Counted from the stretch's first letter, positions 34,231 to 43,232 are shown. The stretch is 64,000 nt of DNA from Bradyrhizobium canariense (GCF_900105125.1 NZ_LT629750.1:124001-188000); one strand, 5' to 3'. Numbers and translations: made by a program. Notes: generated from the letters alone by a model not told the origin.

Positions 34231-35673
34231 TCAGGAGGCTTGGCTGGAGCACCTCGGTGTCTGGTTTGTTTCTGTTATCAACCGCGGAATCCACTCGAAA
34301 CCCCAATCCTTCGATGCGGACTCCAGGTCCGCAAGCGTGATGTCCGGATGTTGTCGGCAGATGGATTGTATCGCCGTGGCATACTTCGCCTGGGCCGTTC
34401 TCGAAATTTCGACCGTCTGCATGATCAGACCGTAGGTATTTTCGAGGTAGGGCCAGATCATTGCCCAAACAACCGCCATGAGCAAAGCCGCCGTCGCGAG
34501 ATCTGCGCCGACAGATGTGGCGCGGCTGGTCGTCACTCGATGCAGAGACCTCCGGGTAAAAAACACCGCCTCCGATATGATCAGGCCAAAAATCGGGCAG
34601 ATCGCCATGAAGCTGTATTGGCCGACAAAGGCGTGGATGTGCGTGTGCTGAAACATCACACAATACCAGGAAAATCCGCCCGCAAGTAAGATGAGCGCCG
34701 AGACCAGGGCTCTCCTGTTGTGCAGCGATAGAAGAAAGAATGTGCAGACGGTGGCGATGGCAAACCAGAAGACGTTGAGGGAGTACGACCACTCCAGCCT
34801 GGTTGCGACGGTCGTTGGGTAGACCAGCCAGTCCAGCGTGTTCATGAACCGCTGTTCGGGATGCCATGCGCCGCCGGGAATGCGGGCATCAAACGTGCGC
34901 GCGACGAGGATGTCGGCGAGACGCAAAACGCCTTGCTTCACTCCTCCGGAGAGCGACATTACCATGATCGCCGTAAAGGTAGCCGCAGCGATCGGCGGCG
35001 CCGATATGATCGCGACATCCCTGACACGGGGGCGCCCCCGGTATTGCCACCAGAGTCCGACCATGATGATCCACGAGGACATATAATAGAACCAGTAGTT
35101 CATGCACGTTATGAACATGGCTACCAGCGAGGCGACCAGATAAGCTTTTTTGTTGTTTTTCAAAAAGAGAACAAAGAACAACATCGTGATATTGAAGAAG
35201 GCGAATTCATACGGAAACGTGTGGGTAACGCCGGGGAAAAAGAGAAAAAATTTCGACAACAACAGAAATGCCGTGGCGAACGCTGCGACCACCAGGTCGG
35301 CGAACAAGGCGTATACCCAGAAAAAGAAACAGAGGGCGCCGACGTTGAACAAGACGATCGACGTGATTTCGAGCGGAAGCGGTGTCGTCGCGCCTGCGCG
35401 CGTGTATAATTCCGCCACCAGCAGAAAGAGGCCGGGGTTCTGCACATCATAGATCGGCAGAAATGATGATGGGTTGCCCTTGGCGCGGACGGTGGCGCGC
35501 TCATAGATGTTGAGCACATGGTCGTCATAGTTGGGCTTTTCGGCGATCCAGCCGATAGCCGAAACTTCAGGCTTCAACCGCAACCAGCCGACATAGTCTG
35601 CGACCGATAGTGAGACGAATATGAGCGTCGCGGCCAGGAAATAGGCGACGCCGTTGCGCACGGCGGGTTGCAT
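34231..35673 (-). CDS. Multi-pass membrane protein, unknown (possible lipid-linked glycosyltransferase)
   Basis: 480 residues from ATG 35673; a TTG four codons earlier is less likely. About ten to eleven hydrophobic segments are seen with a large N-terminal periplasmic loop containing YDDHVLNIYERATVRAKGN, a DD-like acidic pair as in GT-C enzymes. Its C-terminal 60 residues are hydrophilic. No family signature is firm; the layout resembles GT-C glycosyltransferases such as mannosyl or arabinosyl transferases. Its codon use and AT content differ from its neighbours (for example 35141-35260), and it lies between direct repeats, which suggests lateral gain. Confidence 0.72.
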   Translation of the reverse strand: MQPAVRNGVAYFLAATLIFVSLSVADYVGWLRLKPEVSAIGWIAEKPNYDDHVLNIYERATVRAKGNPSSFLPIYDVQNPGLFLLVAELYTRAGATTPLPLEITSIVLFNVGALCFFFWVYALFADLVVAAFATAFLLLSKFFLFFPGVTHTFPYEFAFFNITMLFFVLFLKNNKKAYLVASLVAMFITCMNYWFYYMSSWIIMVGLWWQYRGRPRVRDVAIISAPPIAAATFTAIMVMSLSGGVKQGVLRLADILVARTFDARIPGGAWHPEQRFMNTLDWLVYPTTVATRLEWSYSLNVFWFAIATVCTFFLLSLHNRRALVSALILLAGGFSWYCVMFQHTHIHAFVGQYSFMAICPIFGLIISEAVFFTRRSLHRVTTSRATSVGADLATAALLMAVVWAMIWPYLENTYGLIMQTVEISRTAQAKYATAIQSICRQHPDITLADLESASKDWGFEWIPRLITETNQTPRCSSQAS

Positions 35674-35772
35674 GCTCTGTACCAATTTATTCGAGAACCG
35701 ATGGCGCCCGCCGAGACCGGTCGGGCATCTGGATTGTTAGCAATGAAGCAGAGATGGCGTAATGCTCAGGCA

Positions 35773-35836
35773 AGGCTTGATGATCAGAGAAGGCTTGATG
35801 ATCAGAGAAGACTTGATGATCAGAGAAGGCTTGTAC
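35773..35836. repeat. Tandem repeat, 18-bp unit, about 3.5 copies
   Basis: Units AGGCTTGATGATCAGAGA at 35773-35790 and 35791-35808, a one-base variant at 35809-35826, then a partial unit. It ends six bases before the stop of the next gene, in the promoter region of the leftward membrane-protein gene. Confidence 0.9.
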
Positions 35837-35842
35837 GACTGA

Positions 35843-36205
35843 TTAAAATCCATGGTCGGGCTTGGCGCGTTCTGGCTTGCCGGGTGCACCATCATCGTTA
35901 AGCGCATCGAAATATGGCTTGTACTTCAACGAAAGCCGATGAATGGCATCGATGATTTTTTGCTTTTTTTCCGGAGCGATGTCCGGCGCATCCGCGAGGG
36001 TATAAAGCTTCTGCTCCATCGCTCCCCAGAAGGCGGCGCCACCTTTTAATGCCTTTAACTGTTCGCTTTGAGTTGTGACAAAGGATACGGCGAGGGAGGA
36101 TGCGAAATAGAGGGTGGTCAAGAGGGCGCCAGTGACAATTGCGACCTTGGCAAAAAAAGTTTGAAGTGGGGAAAGAGAGTACTCTTCTGGTTGACCTTGG
36201 TTCAT
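35843..36205 (-). CDS. Small single-pass membrane protein, unknown
   Basis: 120 residues. Residues 16-45 hold a hydrophobic segment (VAIVTGALLTTLYFASSLAVSF) and the rest is soluble, with a helical part (TQSEQLKALKGGAAFWGAMEQKL) and a charged, Pro-rich tail. The topology is short cytoplasmic N-terminus then periplasmic C-terminus, by the positive-inside rule only weakly. No family recognised. It lies in the same cassette and strand as the membrane protein above. Confidence 0.68.
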   Translation of the reverse strand: MNQGQPEEYSLSPLQTFFAKVAIVTGALLTTLYFASSLAVSFVTTQSEQLKALKGGAAFWGAMEQKLYTLADAPDIAPEKKQKIIDAIHRLSLKYKPYFDALNDDGAPGKPERAKPDHGF

Positions 36206-36634
36206 CGGGTTTTCGCGCTTTCCGGTTGGCGCATCGATGATCGCAAGCCTTGTTGGCCTCTCGAGCGCAGACCAAGGCTTTCTGTGTCGTCGCTAACGCG
36301 AGAGGGAACCTAACTTAGCGACTTCTGCGAGTAAAGATTTTATGGCTTTTATCCGCATCTACTTGGGTCAAAGGTGTGGATCGTTTGGACGGATGGTGCC
36401 TCCGCCCGAAAATCCGCTCTGCATCTGGCCGCAGTTTCGCGACGCAGCAGCACCGCGCGAAAAAGCAGAAAGAGCTCAAGTGAACGGTGGATTGCGAACT
36501 TCGGAAACGGGCGCTGGCATGGTTTTAAGGCCGATCTGGCCGTAGCCGCGCAAACGGGTATTGCGACACCCTCCATACGGCGGCTAAAGAGGCCGGGGCC
36601 GGCGCTGGCGGGCCTTGGATATCCTTGGGGTATT
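36206..36634. other. 429-bp intergenic region with decayed sequence
   Basis: No gene supported. A rightward frame from 36374 runs into the epimerase gene, but it lacks a ribosome site and family homology before residue 88. The region holds the right-hand direct repeat (36515-36595) and presumably the epimerase promoter. Confidence 0.6.
36515..36595. repeat. Direct repeat B (81 bp), right boundary of the cassette
   Basis: Partner of 34133-34213. Similarity probably extends leftwards to the shared GAACTTCG at 36496, with a different spacer length (19 versus 14 bases). It ends 39 bp before the epimerase start. Confidence 0.75.
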
Positions 36635-37621
36635 ATGTCTGATCAGACAATATTGGTCACGGGCGCGGCGGGGTTTATCGGCTTTCACATTGCCCGGCGG
36701 CTGCTCGCTGAGGGCCGCGATGTTGTCGGTCTGGACAGTGTCAACGCTTACTACGATCCGGAATTGAAGCGGGCGCGGCTGAATATCCTGCGCGAGAATT
36801 CACGGTTCAGTTTCGTACAGACAGATCTGGCGGATCGTCCGGCCATCGCCGCGCTGTTTGCGAAGCATCGCTTCGAGGTCGTGATCCACCTCGCAGCCCA
36901 GGCCGGCGTCCGCTATTCGATCGAGCATCCTCAGACTTACGTCGATGCTAATCTGGAAGGCTTCGCCAATGTTCTGGAGGGATGCCGGCACAATCAGTGC
37001 CGTCATCTGCTCTATGCATCGTCATCGTCGGTCTATGGCGCCAATACCAAGGTGCCGTTTTCGGTCGACGACAAGACCGATCATCCCATAAGTTTCTACG
37101 CCGCGACCAAAAAAGCCAACGAGCTGATGGCCTATTCGTACAGCCATCTCTACCATCTCCCGGTCACCGGCATGCGCTTCTTTACCATTTACGGGCCGTG
37201 GGGACGGCCCGACATGGCGCTGTTCCTGTTTACCAAAGCCATCCTCGAAGGCGCGCCGATCAGGCTTTTTAACCATGGCAGGATGCGCCGCGACTTCACG
37301 TATATCGATGATGTGACCCGTATAGTATTACGTCTGATCGATCTCGTTCCCGCGGGCGAACGGACGGGATGCGCGCCGGCGCGAGTCTATAATATAGGCA
37401 ATCAGCATCCTGAAGAGCTGATGCATGTGGTAACGCTGCTGGAGAAGGAGTTGGGCCGCCCGGCAGTAAAGGATATGCTGTCGATGCAGCCCGGTGATGT
37501 CGTGGAGACCTTTGCCGATGTTGGGGACCTGACGCGCGATACAGGGATGAAGCCCGAGACCTCCATCGAGGATGGCATTCGTGATTTTGTCGCGTGGTAT
37601 CGCGACCATTACAAGGTTTGA
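36635..37621 (+). CDS. UDP-glucuronate 4-epimerase-like NAD-dependent epimerase
   Basis: 328 residues from ATG 36635, with TTGGGG just upstream. The NAD loop VTGAAGFIGFHIARRLLAEG, LDSVNAYYDPELKRARL (a motif typical of UDP-glucuronate epimerases), YASSSSVYGANTKVPFSVDD, SFYAATKKANE (YxxxK) and TIYGPWGRPDMALF are all present. It makes UDP-galacturonate from UDP-glucuronate for polysaccharides. It lies 5 bp before manC, so the two are one operon. Confidence 0.92.
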   Translation: MSDQTILVTGAAGFIGFHIARRLLAEGRDVVGLDSVNAYYDPELKRARLNILRENSRFSFVQTDLADRPAIAALFAKHRFEVVIHLAAQAGVRYSIEHPQTYVDANLEGFANVLEGCRHNQCRHLLYASSSSVYGANTKVPFSVDDKTDHPISFYAATKKANELMAYSYSHLYHLPVTGMRFFTIYGPWGRPDMALFLFTKAILEGAPIRLFNHGRMRRDFTYIDDVTRIVLRLIDLVPAGERTGCAPARVYNIGNQHPEELMHVVTLLEKELGRPAVKDMLSMQPGDVVETFADVGDLTRDTGMKPETSIEDGIRDFVAWYRDHYKV

Positions 37622-37626
37622 CGGCG

Positions 37627-39039
37627 ATGGACAGACGAATTGTTCCACTGATCATGTGCGGCGGCGCCGGAACGCGGCTGTGGCCCGCCTCGCGCGAGGT
37701 TCGTCCAAAACAATTTCTGCCGCTGTTCGGGACGCGTTCGACATTTCAGGATACGATTCTGCGGGTTTCGGATACGGCGCTGTTTGAACGTCCGATCGTC
37801 ATCACCAATGCGGCGTACCGCTTCATGGTGCTCGAGCAACTGGCCGAGATCGGACTTGAGGCGGATATCCTGCTGGAGCCGGCGCGGCGTGATTCCGGCC
37901 CGGCGATCGCCGCCGGCGCGGTATTCGCGCAAGCGCGTGACAGCAACGCCGTCGTTCTCGCGCTTGCCGCCGATCACGTGGTCGGCGATACCCCGGCGTT
38001 CATCGTGGCCTGCCGGCAGGGACTGGTCGCCGCCGACGCGGGGCATATCGTGACCTTTGGCGTCCAGCCCGAACGTGCGGCCACCGAATATGGCTACATC
38101 AGCCCCGGCGAGGTCATTTCCGGCGATGTCCGTTCGGTGGTCAAATTTGTTGAAAAGCCCGATCCGGCCACGGCGGCCGCGTATATCAAAGCGGGCTATC
38201 TCTGGAACAGCGGCAACTTCATGTTCCGCGCTTCCGTCCTGCTCGATGAATACCGCAACGTCGATGCCGAGAGCGTGCAAGCGGTCAGCGATGCCGTGAG
38301 CAAGGCCGGACGCGATCTTGGCTTCGTGACGCTTGACCCGGAATCGTTCGGGAAGGTCAAGGCGATCTCGATCGATTATGCGGTCATGGAAAAGACCTCG
38401 CGCGCTTCCGTGGTGCCGGTGGCGTGCGGCTGGTCCGACGTCGGCTCCTGGCACGCGGTGTGGGAACTGTCCGACAAGGACGGGCAGGGCAATGCCGCGC
38501 AAGGCGCTGTCGTGTTCGAGGATTCGCGCAACTGCAACGTTTCGACCGACAGGGCGCTGGTCGCGCTGGAAGGAGTCGACGATCTCGTGGTCGTGGCGAC
38601 CCAGGATGCAGTGCTGGTCTCGCGCCAGAAGGACGCCAACGGATTGAAGCGGCTGGTCGCCAAGGTCAAGACCGTTGCGCCCGAGGTGACTCAGAACCAC
38701 ATCAAGGTGCATCGTCCCTGGGGAGCCTATCAGTCGGTCGACAATGGCGATCGCCATCAGGTCAAGCGCATCACGGTGAAAGCGGGCGAGCGGCTTTCGC
38801 TGCAGAAGCACCATCACCGCTCCGAGCACTGGATCGTGGTGCGCGGGACCGCCAAGGTGACGGTTAATGAACTCGTCAAGATCGTGCACGAGAATGAATC
38901 GATCTATATCCCGATCGGTGCCGTTCACCGGCTGGAGAATCCCGGCAAGATTCTGCTGGAGTTGATCGAGGTCCAGACCGGAAGCTATCTCGGCGAGGAC
39001 GACATCATCCGGATCGAGGACGACTACCGGCGCTCCTGA
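37627..39039 (+). CDS. manC: Mannose-1-phosphate guanylyltransferase / mannose-6-phosphate isomerase
   Basis: 470 residues from ATG 37627. The N-terminal nucleotidyltransferase has CGGAGTRLWPASREVRPKQF and FVEKPDPATAAAYI; the C-terminal cupin has the isomerase motif QKHHHRSEHWIVVRGTAKV and PIGAVHRLENPG. It gives GDP-mannose, the precursor of GDP-fucose (via the fcl product), so it connects the window's left end with this region. Start selected by family length, in an operon with the epimerase. Confidence 0.95.
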   Translation: MDRRIVPLIMCGGAGTRLWPASREVRPKQFLPLFGTRSTFQDTILRVSDTALFERPIVITNAAYRFMVLEQLAEIGLEADILLEPARRDSGPAIAAGAVFAQARDSNAVVLALAADHVVGDTPAFIVACRQGLVAADAGHIVTFGVQPERAATEYGYISPGEVISGDVRSVVKFVEKPDPATAAAYIKAGYLWNSGNFMFRASVLLDEYRNVDAESVQAVSDAVSKAGRDLGFVTLDPESFGKVKAISIDYAVMEKTSRASVVPVACGWSDVGSWHAVWELSDKDGQGNAAQGAVVFEDSRNCNVSTDRALVALEGVDDLVVVATQDAVLVSRQKDANGLKRLVAKVKTVAPEVTQNHIKVHRPWGAYQSVDNGDRHQVKRITVKAGERLSLQKHHHRSEHWIVVRGTAKVTVNELVKIVHENESIYIPIGAVHRLENPGKILLELIEVQTGSYLGEDDIIRIEDDYRRS

Positions 39040-39159
39040 GCGATTGGACCGAATCCGTGGAGTTCGACCTCCTGGTTTGTGACTTTTTTGGCGCCTAAGC
39101 AGCTCGCCAAACCGTGTAACTTTTTGACTCAAAACGTGTCTGGGAGCGACTCGGGATAT

Positions 39160-39177
39160 TCGCCACAACTGTGGCGA
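39160..39177. promoter_or_regulatory. Perfect 8-bp inverted repeat
   Basis: TCGCCACA, a 2-base spacer and TGTGGCGA form a perfect dyad in the 193-bp gap before the oxidoreductase gene, about 55 bp from its start. It may be an operator or an RNA hairpin. Confidence 0.45.
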
Positions 39178-39232
39178 CGTGCTAGGAGAGCACCGGGACG
39201 TTCGTGACGAAAATATTACCGGGGTTGACGGG

Positions 39233-40252
39233 ATGGGTTCTAATGGGTCCGCATCGGATGTGAAAGCCGACGCGAAACAATCGCTTCGCGTTGGGGTGGT
39301 CGGCGCAGGTGTCATGGGCAGCAATCATGCCCGCGTGCTGGCCGGGCTGCCGGGTACGACGCTGGTCGGGGTCGTCGATCCCTTGCCGGCGCATCGGACA
39401 CGCGCCACCGAGCTGACAGGCTGCCGCACCTTCGCAAATCTCGACGAACTGATCGCGGAAGGCGTGGATGCCGTAACCATCGCCGCGCCGACGCATCTGC
39501 ATCATGAGATTGCACTCGCCTGCATTGCGCACAACATCCACGTCCTCGTCGAAAAGCCGATCGCGTCCTCGGTCGAGGAGGGACAGGAGATCGTTGCCGC
39601 TGCCGCTCGCGCCGGCGTGACGCTGATGGTCGGGCATGTCGAGCGCTTCAACCCGGCGGTCGCCGCGATCAAGCAGGCGATATCGGGCGAGGATATCCTC
39701 TCGATCGCCATCACCCGCGTTGGTCCGTTTCCGCCGCGCATGTCCAATGTCGGCGTGGTCATCGATCTCGCCGTGCACGACATCGATCTGATCCGCTGGT
39801 TCACCGAGTCGGACATCGTGGAAGTGCAGCCGCAACTCTCCAGCGCGGTCGCCGAGCGCGAGGATATCGCGCTGCTGCAGTTCCGCACGGCTTCGGGCGT
39901 GCTCGCCCATATCAACACCAATTGGCTGACGCCGTTCAAGGCGCGCAATGTCACCGTCGCGACCCGCGGCAAATATGTCATGGGGGATCTTCTCACCCGT
40001 CAGGTCACCGAATGTTTCGGCTTCAAGCCGGACGGCAGCTATTCAATGCGCCATCTGCCCGTCGGTCATGACGAGCCGCTGCGCGCCGAATTGATCGCAT
40101 TCCTCCATGCGGTCCGCTCCGGCGGCATACCGGCGGTCACCGGCGACCAAGGCGTCGCCAGCCTTGAAATTGCAATCCGTTGCCTGGAAACCCCTGCAAG
40201 GCCAGCCGCCGCCGCATCCGCCCGCAAGGGACCGCGCCGCGTCGTGGGCTAG
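39233..40252 (+). CDS. Gfo/Idh/MocA family oxidoreductase (UDP-sugar 3-dehydrogenase type)
   Basis: 339 residues from ATG 39233; GTG 39179 would add 18 residues. NAD loop GVVGAGVMGSNHARVL, and EKPIASSVEEGQEI with the conserved EKP Lys. The C-terminal domain has VIDLAVHDIDLIRWF, with the His and Asp of the WlbA/WbpB group that oxidises C3 of UDP-GlcNAcA-like sugars. The DegT aminotransferase encoded 125 bp later would then aminate C3. The exact substrate is inferred from this pairing. Confidence 0.85.
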   Translation: MGSNGSASDVKADAKQSLRVGVVGAGVMGSNHARVLAGLPGTTLVGVVDPLPAHRTRATELTGCRTFANLDELIAEGVDAVTIAAPTHLHHEIALACIAHNIHVLVEKPIASSVEEGQEIVAAAARAGVTLMVGHVERFNPAVAAIKQAISGEDILSIAITRVGPFPPRMSNVGVVIDLAVHDIDLIRWFTESDIVEVQPQLSSAVAEREDIALLQFRTASGVLAHINTNWLTPFKARNVTVATRGKYVMGDLLTRQVTECFGFKPDGSYSMRHLPVGHDEPLRAELIAFLHAVRSGGIPAVTGDQGVASLEIAIRCLETPARPAAAASARKGPRRVVG

Positions 40253-40300
40253 AGCATGATCCCTCGCGGCAAATGCGAGGCGTTTGCGGCGAGATCATGC
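40252..40300. repeat. Intergenic palindromic repeat, family C, copy 2 (variant)
   Basis: Begins at the oxidoreductase stop (AGAGCATGATCCC) and ends GAGATCATGC, with inner GGCAAATGCGAGGCGTTTGC. It lacks the AACCGGTTTCC block of copies 1 and 4. It is followed by a second GATCATGATGC stretch. Confidence 0.65.
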
Positions 40301-40376
40301 GTGAACAAAGAAACGAGATCATGATGCGAGTTCAATCGGATCGTGATCCAGACCAATCTCAAGAGCTGAAGGCGCC

Positions 40377-41534
40377 ATGAACCAGCACATGACCGTAGAA
40401 CCCGTGCCCTTTATCGATATCGGCGCGCAACGCCGCCGGCTCGGCAAATCGATCGATGAGGCGGTTGCCCGTGTGCTCGATCATTGCCAGTTCATCAACG
40501 GTCCGGAAGTGACGAAGCTCGAGGCGCTGCTTGCGGAGTTCAGCGGCGCCAAGCATGTCGTGAGCTGCGCGAGCGGCACCGATGCGCTGTTGATGGCGCT
40601 GATGGCAAAGGGCATCGGCCGCGGTGACGCCGTGCTCTGCCCGTCCTTTACATTCTGTGCGACCGGCGAGGCGGTGGCGCTGACCGGCGCGACGCCTGTG
40701 TTCGTCGACGTCGATGAAGCGACCTTCAACATCGACGCCCGCTCGCTGGAGCGCGGCATCTCCGCCGCGAAGAAGCGCGGGCTCAAGCCAAAGGCGGTGA
40801 TTCCCGTCGATCTGTTCGGACAGAGCGCCGATCACGACGCCATCGGCGCGGTTGCGGCGGCCGAGGGTCTGTTTGTTCTCGATGACGCCGCGCAGGGTTT
40901 TGGCGCCAGCTACAAGGGCCGCCGTCTCGGCACTTTCGGCCTCGTCACCGCGACCAGCTTCTTCCCCGCCAAGCCGCTCGGCTGCTTTGGCGACGGCGGC
41001 GCGATCTTCACCGACGATGCCGAACTCGCCGCAACGCTGCGCAGCATCCGCGTCCACGGCCAGGGCCAGGGCTCGGACAAATACGACAACGTCCGTCTCG
41101 GGGTCACCGGCCGGCTCGATACCATGCAGGCCGCGATCCTGATCGAGAAGCTGAAGATCTTCGAAGACGAGATCGCCGCGCGCAACAAGGTCGCGGAGCG
41201 CTATGCGCGGGGCCTCGGCAATGTCGTGACCGTTCCGCGTCTCGCCAGCGGCTGCACCTCGGTGTGGGCGCAATATACCATTCGCCTGCCAAAGGGCACC
41301 GACCGCGATGGTTTTGCGGCGGCGTTAAAGGCGCAGGGCGTACCGACCGCGATCTATTACCCGAAATCGATGCATCAGCAGACGGCCTACCGGGATTTTC
41401 CGGTCGCGGACGGCGGCCTGCCGGTCAGCGAACGTCTGTCCTCCGATGTGATCAGCCTGCCGATGCATGCCTATCTCGATGAGCCGGCGCAGGAGCGTAT
41501 CATCAAGGCTGTGCGCGGCGCTCTTAGCGCATGA
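40377..41534 (+). CDS. DegT/DnrJ/EryC1/StrS aminotransferase
   Basis: 385 residues; ATG 40377, with a second ATG four codons later. The PLP Lys is in TSFFPAKPLGCFGDGGA, with SCASGTDALLMALMAKG and DDAAQGFGASYKG in the coenzyme site and FTFCATGEAVALTGATPVFVDVD near residue 90. It transaminates a 3-keto (or 4-keto) nucleotide sugar. With the preceding dehydrogenase it would build a diamino or 3-amino sugar; the N-acetyltransferase needed to finish one is not in the window. Confidence 0.92.
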   Translation: MNQHMTVEPVPFIDIGAQRRRLGKSIDEAVARVLDHCQFINGPEVTKLEALLAEFSGAKHVVSCASGTDALLMALMAKGIGRGDAVLCPSFTFCATGEAVALTGATPVFVDVDEATFNIDARSLERGISAAKKRGLKPKAVIPVDLFGQSADHDAIGAVAAAEGLFVLDDAAQGFGASYKGRRLGTFGLVTATSFFPAKPLGCFGDGGAIFTDDAELAATLRSIRVHGQGQGSDKYDNVRLGVTGRLDTMQAAILIEKLKIFEDEIAARNKVAERYARGLGNVVTVPRLASGCTSVWAQYTIRLPKGTDRDGFAAALKAQGVPTAIYYPKSMHQQTAYRDFPVADGGLPVSERLSSDVISLPMHAYLDEPAQERIIKAVRGALSA

Positions 41535-41576
41535 TCCCGAAAAGTGGCGTCCGGTTTTCGGAAAAGATTATGCGCA
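41528..41576. repeat. Intergenic palindromic repeat, family C, copy 3, overlapping a stop codon
   Basis: GCGCATGATCCCGAAAAGTGG pairs with the reverse-complement-like CCGGTTTTCGGAAAAGATTATGCGC. Its ATGA includes the DegT stop TGA (41532-41534), so the element was inserted at, or supplied, the end of the gene. Confidence 0.75.
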
Positions 41577-41637
41577 AAAGGATGTCTCTGCTGATTTCGC
41601 CGTTTTGAAGCACCGCCTCATGCTGTAGAAGCGGCGC

Positions 41638-43167
41638 ATGCTCGGTCGTATCTTTACCGTCGGCGGTTATACGCTGCTTTCGCGCCTGACCGGCTTCGCG
41701 CGCGACATCATGTTGGCGGCGATCCTGGGCGCGGGGCCGGTCGCCGACGCGTTTTTCGTGGCGTTCCGGCTGCCCAATCACTTCCGCGCGATTTTCGCCG
41801 AGGGCGCATTCAACGCGTCGTTTGTGCCGGCTTACGCCCATGTGCATGGCAAGGGTGGCGAGACCTCGGCGCGATTGTTCGCCGACCGCATCTTTACGCT
41901 GCTGTTTCTGTCGCAAGTGGTTCTGCTCGTCGTCGCCTGGCTGTTCATGCCGCAAGCCATGAGCCTTCTGGCGCCCGGCTTTACCGACGAACCCGAGCAG
42001 CGCCGGCTCGCGATCGAGCTGACACGGATCACTTTCCCTTACCTTCTGCTGATCACGCTGGTGACGCTGTATGGCGGCATGCTCAACGTGATGCATCGTT
42101 TTGCCAGTGCCGCGGCGGCGTCGATCTTGCTCAACATCTCGATGATGGCGACGCTGGCGCTGGCCGCGTTCTTCCCGACCGTCGGTCACGCCGCGGCGTG
42201 GGGCGTGCTGATCTCGGGCTTTCTGCAGTATTTTCTGCTCGCCGGCGATCTGTCGCGCCATGGCGGCCTGCCGCGCTTTGCGCCGCTGAAGCTTGACGAG
42301 GACGTGCGCGCCTTCTTCCGCGCCATCGGCCCGGCGACGCTGGGCTCGATGGGCACACAGGTCGCGATGTTCGCCGATACCATCATTGCAACCTTCTTGC
42401 CGGCGGGTGCGCTGTCGGCGCTGTATTACGCCGACCGGCTCTATCAACTGCCGATCGGCGTGATCGGCATCGCCATCGGCACCGTGCTGCTGCCGGAAAT
42501 GTCGCGGCGAATTACAGCGGGCGATGATGCGGGCGCCGCGGCGGCGCAGCGGCGCGCCTTTGAATTCACCTTGCTCGCGGCCGTGCCTTTCGTCGCTGCG
42601 TTTCTCACGGTGCCCGATGTCATCACCCGCGCCATGTTCGCGCGTGGCGCCTTCACCAAGGGCGATGCCGCGGCCGCGGCGATGACGCTTGCGGCATACT
42701 CGATCGGACTCATTCCGTTCGTGATGATCCGCAGCGCGGTCGCGACGTTCTACGCCCGCAAGGACACCGTGACGCCGGTGAAGGCGTCGCTCACCGGCTT
42801 GACCGTCAACGTGCTCCTGAAGGTTTTTCTGATGGGGTCGCTGGCGCAGGTCGGTCTTGCGCTCGCAACCGCGGTCGGCGCCTGGATCAATCTGTTGCTG
42901 GTGCTGGGTTTTGCGGTGCGGGCCGGGTATCTCGAAATCGATCGCGCGCTGACGCAATCGCTGGCGAAGTTTGCCGCCTCCGGCTTGGTCCTCGCCGCGT
43001 CGTTCTGGTTTACGGCAAGGCTCGCCGCGGCGCACCTTGCGCGATTGCCCGCGTTTCGCGATGAAACCGCGCTTTTGCTGCTGATGGTCGTCGGCACGAT
43101 CGTCTACGCCGGATTGATCCTGCTGTTGTTCGGCAGAGGCTGGCTGAGATCGCTGGTGCGCAGCTAA
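41638..43167 (+). CDS. murJ: Lipid II flippase / MviN family
   Basis: 509 residues, about fourteen membrane segments. It opens MLGRIFTVGGYTLLSRLTGFARDIMLAAILGAGPVADAFFVAFRLPNHFRAIFAEGAF, the MviN/MurJ start. Charged residues Arg/Asp in FARD and the FRAIFAEGAF loop are conserved and needed in the central cavity of MurJ. It exports lipid II for peptidoglycan, although the family also includes O-antigen unit flippases. ATG start; it follows the DegT gene after a 104-bp gap containing a repeat. Confidence 0.93.
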   Translation: MLGRIFTVGGYTLLSRLTGFARDIMLAAILGAGPVADAFFVAFRLPNHFRAIFAEGAFNASFVPAYAHVHGKGGETSARLFADRIFTLLFLSQVVLLVVAWLFMPQAMSLLAPGFTDEPEQRRLAIELTRITFPYLLLITLVTLYGGMLNVMHRFASAAAASILLNISMMATLALAAFFPTVGHAAAWGVLISGFLQYFLLAGDLSRHGGLPRFAPLKLDEDVRAFFRAIGPATLGSMGTQVAMFADTIIATFLPAGALSALYYADRLYQLPIGVIGIAIGTVLLPEMSRRITAGDDAGAAAAQRRAFEFTLLAAVPFVAAFLTVPDVITRAMFARGAFTKGDAAAAAMTLAAYSIGLIPFVMIRSAVATFYARKDTVTPVKASLTGLTVNVLLKVFLMGSLAQVGLALATAVGAWINLLLVLGFAVRAGYLEIDRALTQSLAKFAASGLVLAASFWFTARLAAAHLARLPAFRDETALLLLMVVGTIVYAGLILLLFGRGWLRSLVRS

Positions 43168-43232
43168 ACCCTTTGCGCTGGCGCGCGATCCGCTGCAATA
43201 TGCCGCAAATCAAGGCTGCAAGTGGAGATCAC

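Noticed and set aside
36374..36634. Upstream extension of the UDP-glucuronate epimerase-like frame
   Set aside because: 87 residues with no family similarity, lying in decayed repeat sequence. ATG 36635 gives a normal N-terminus.
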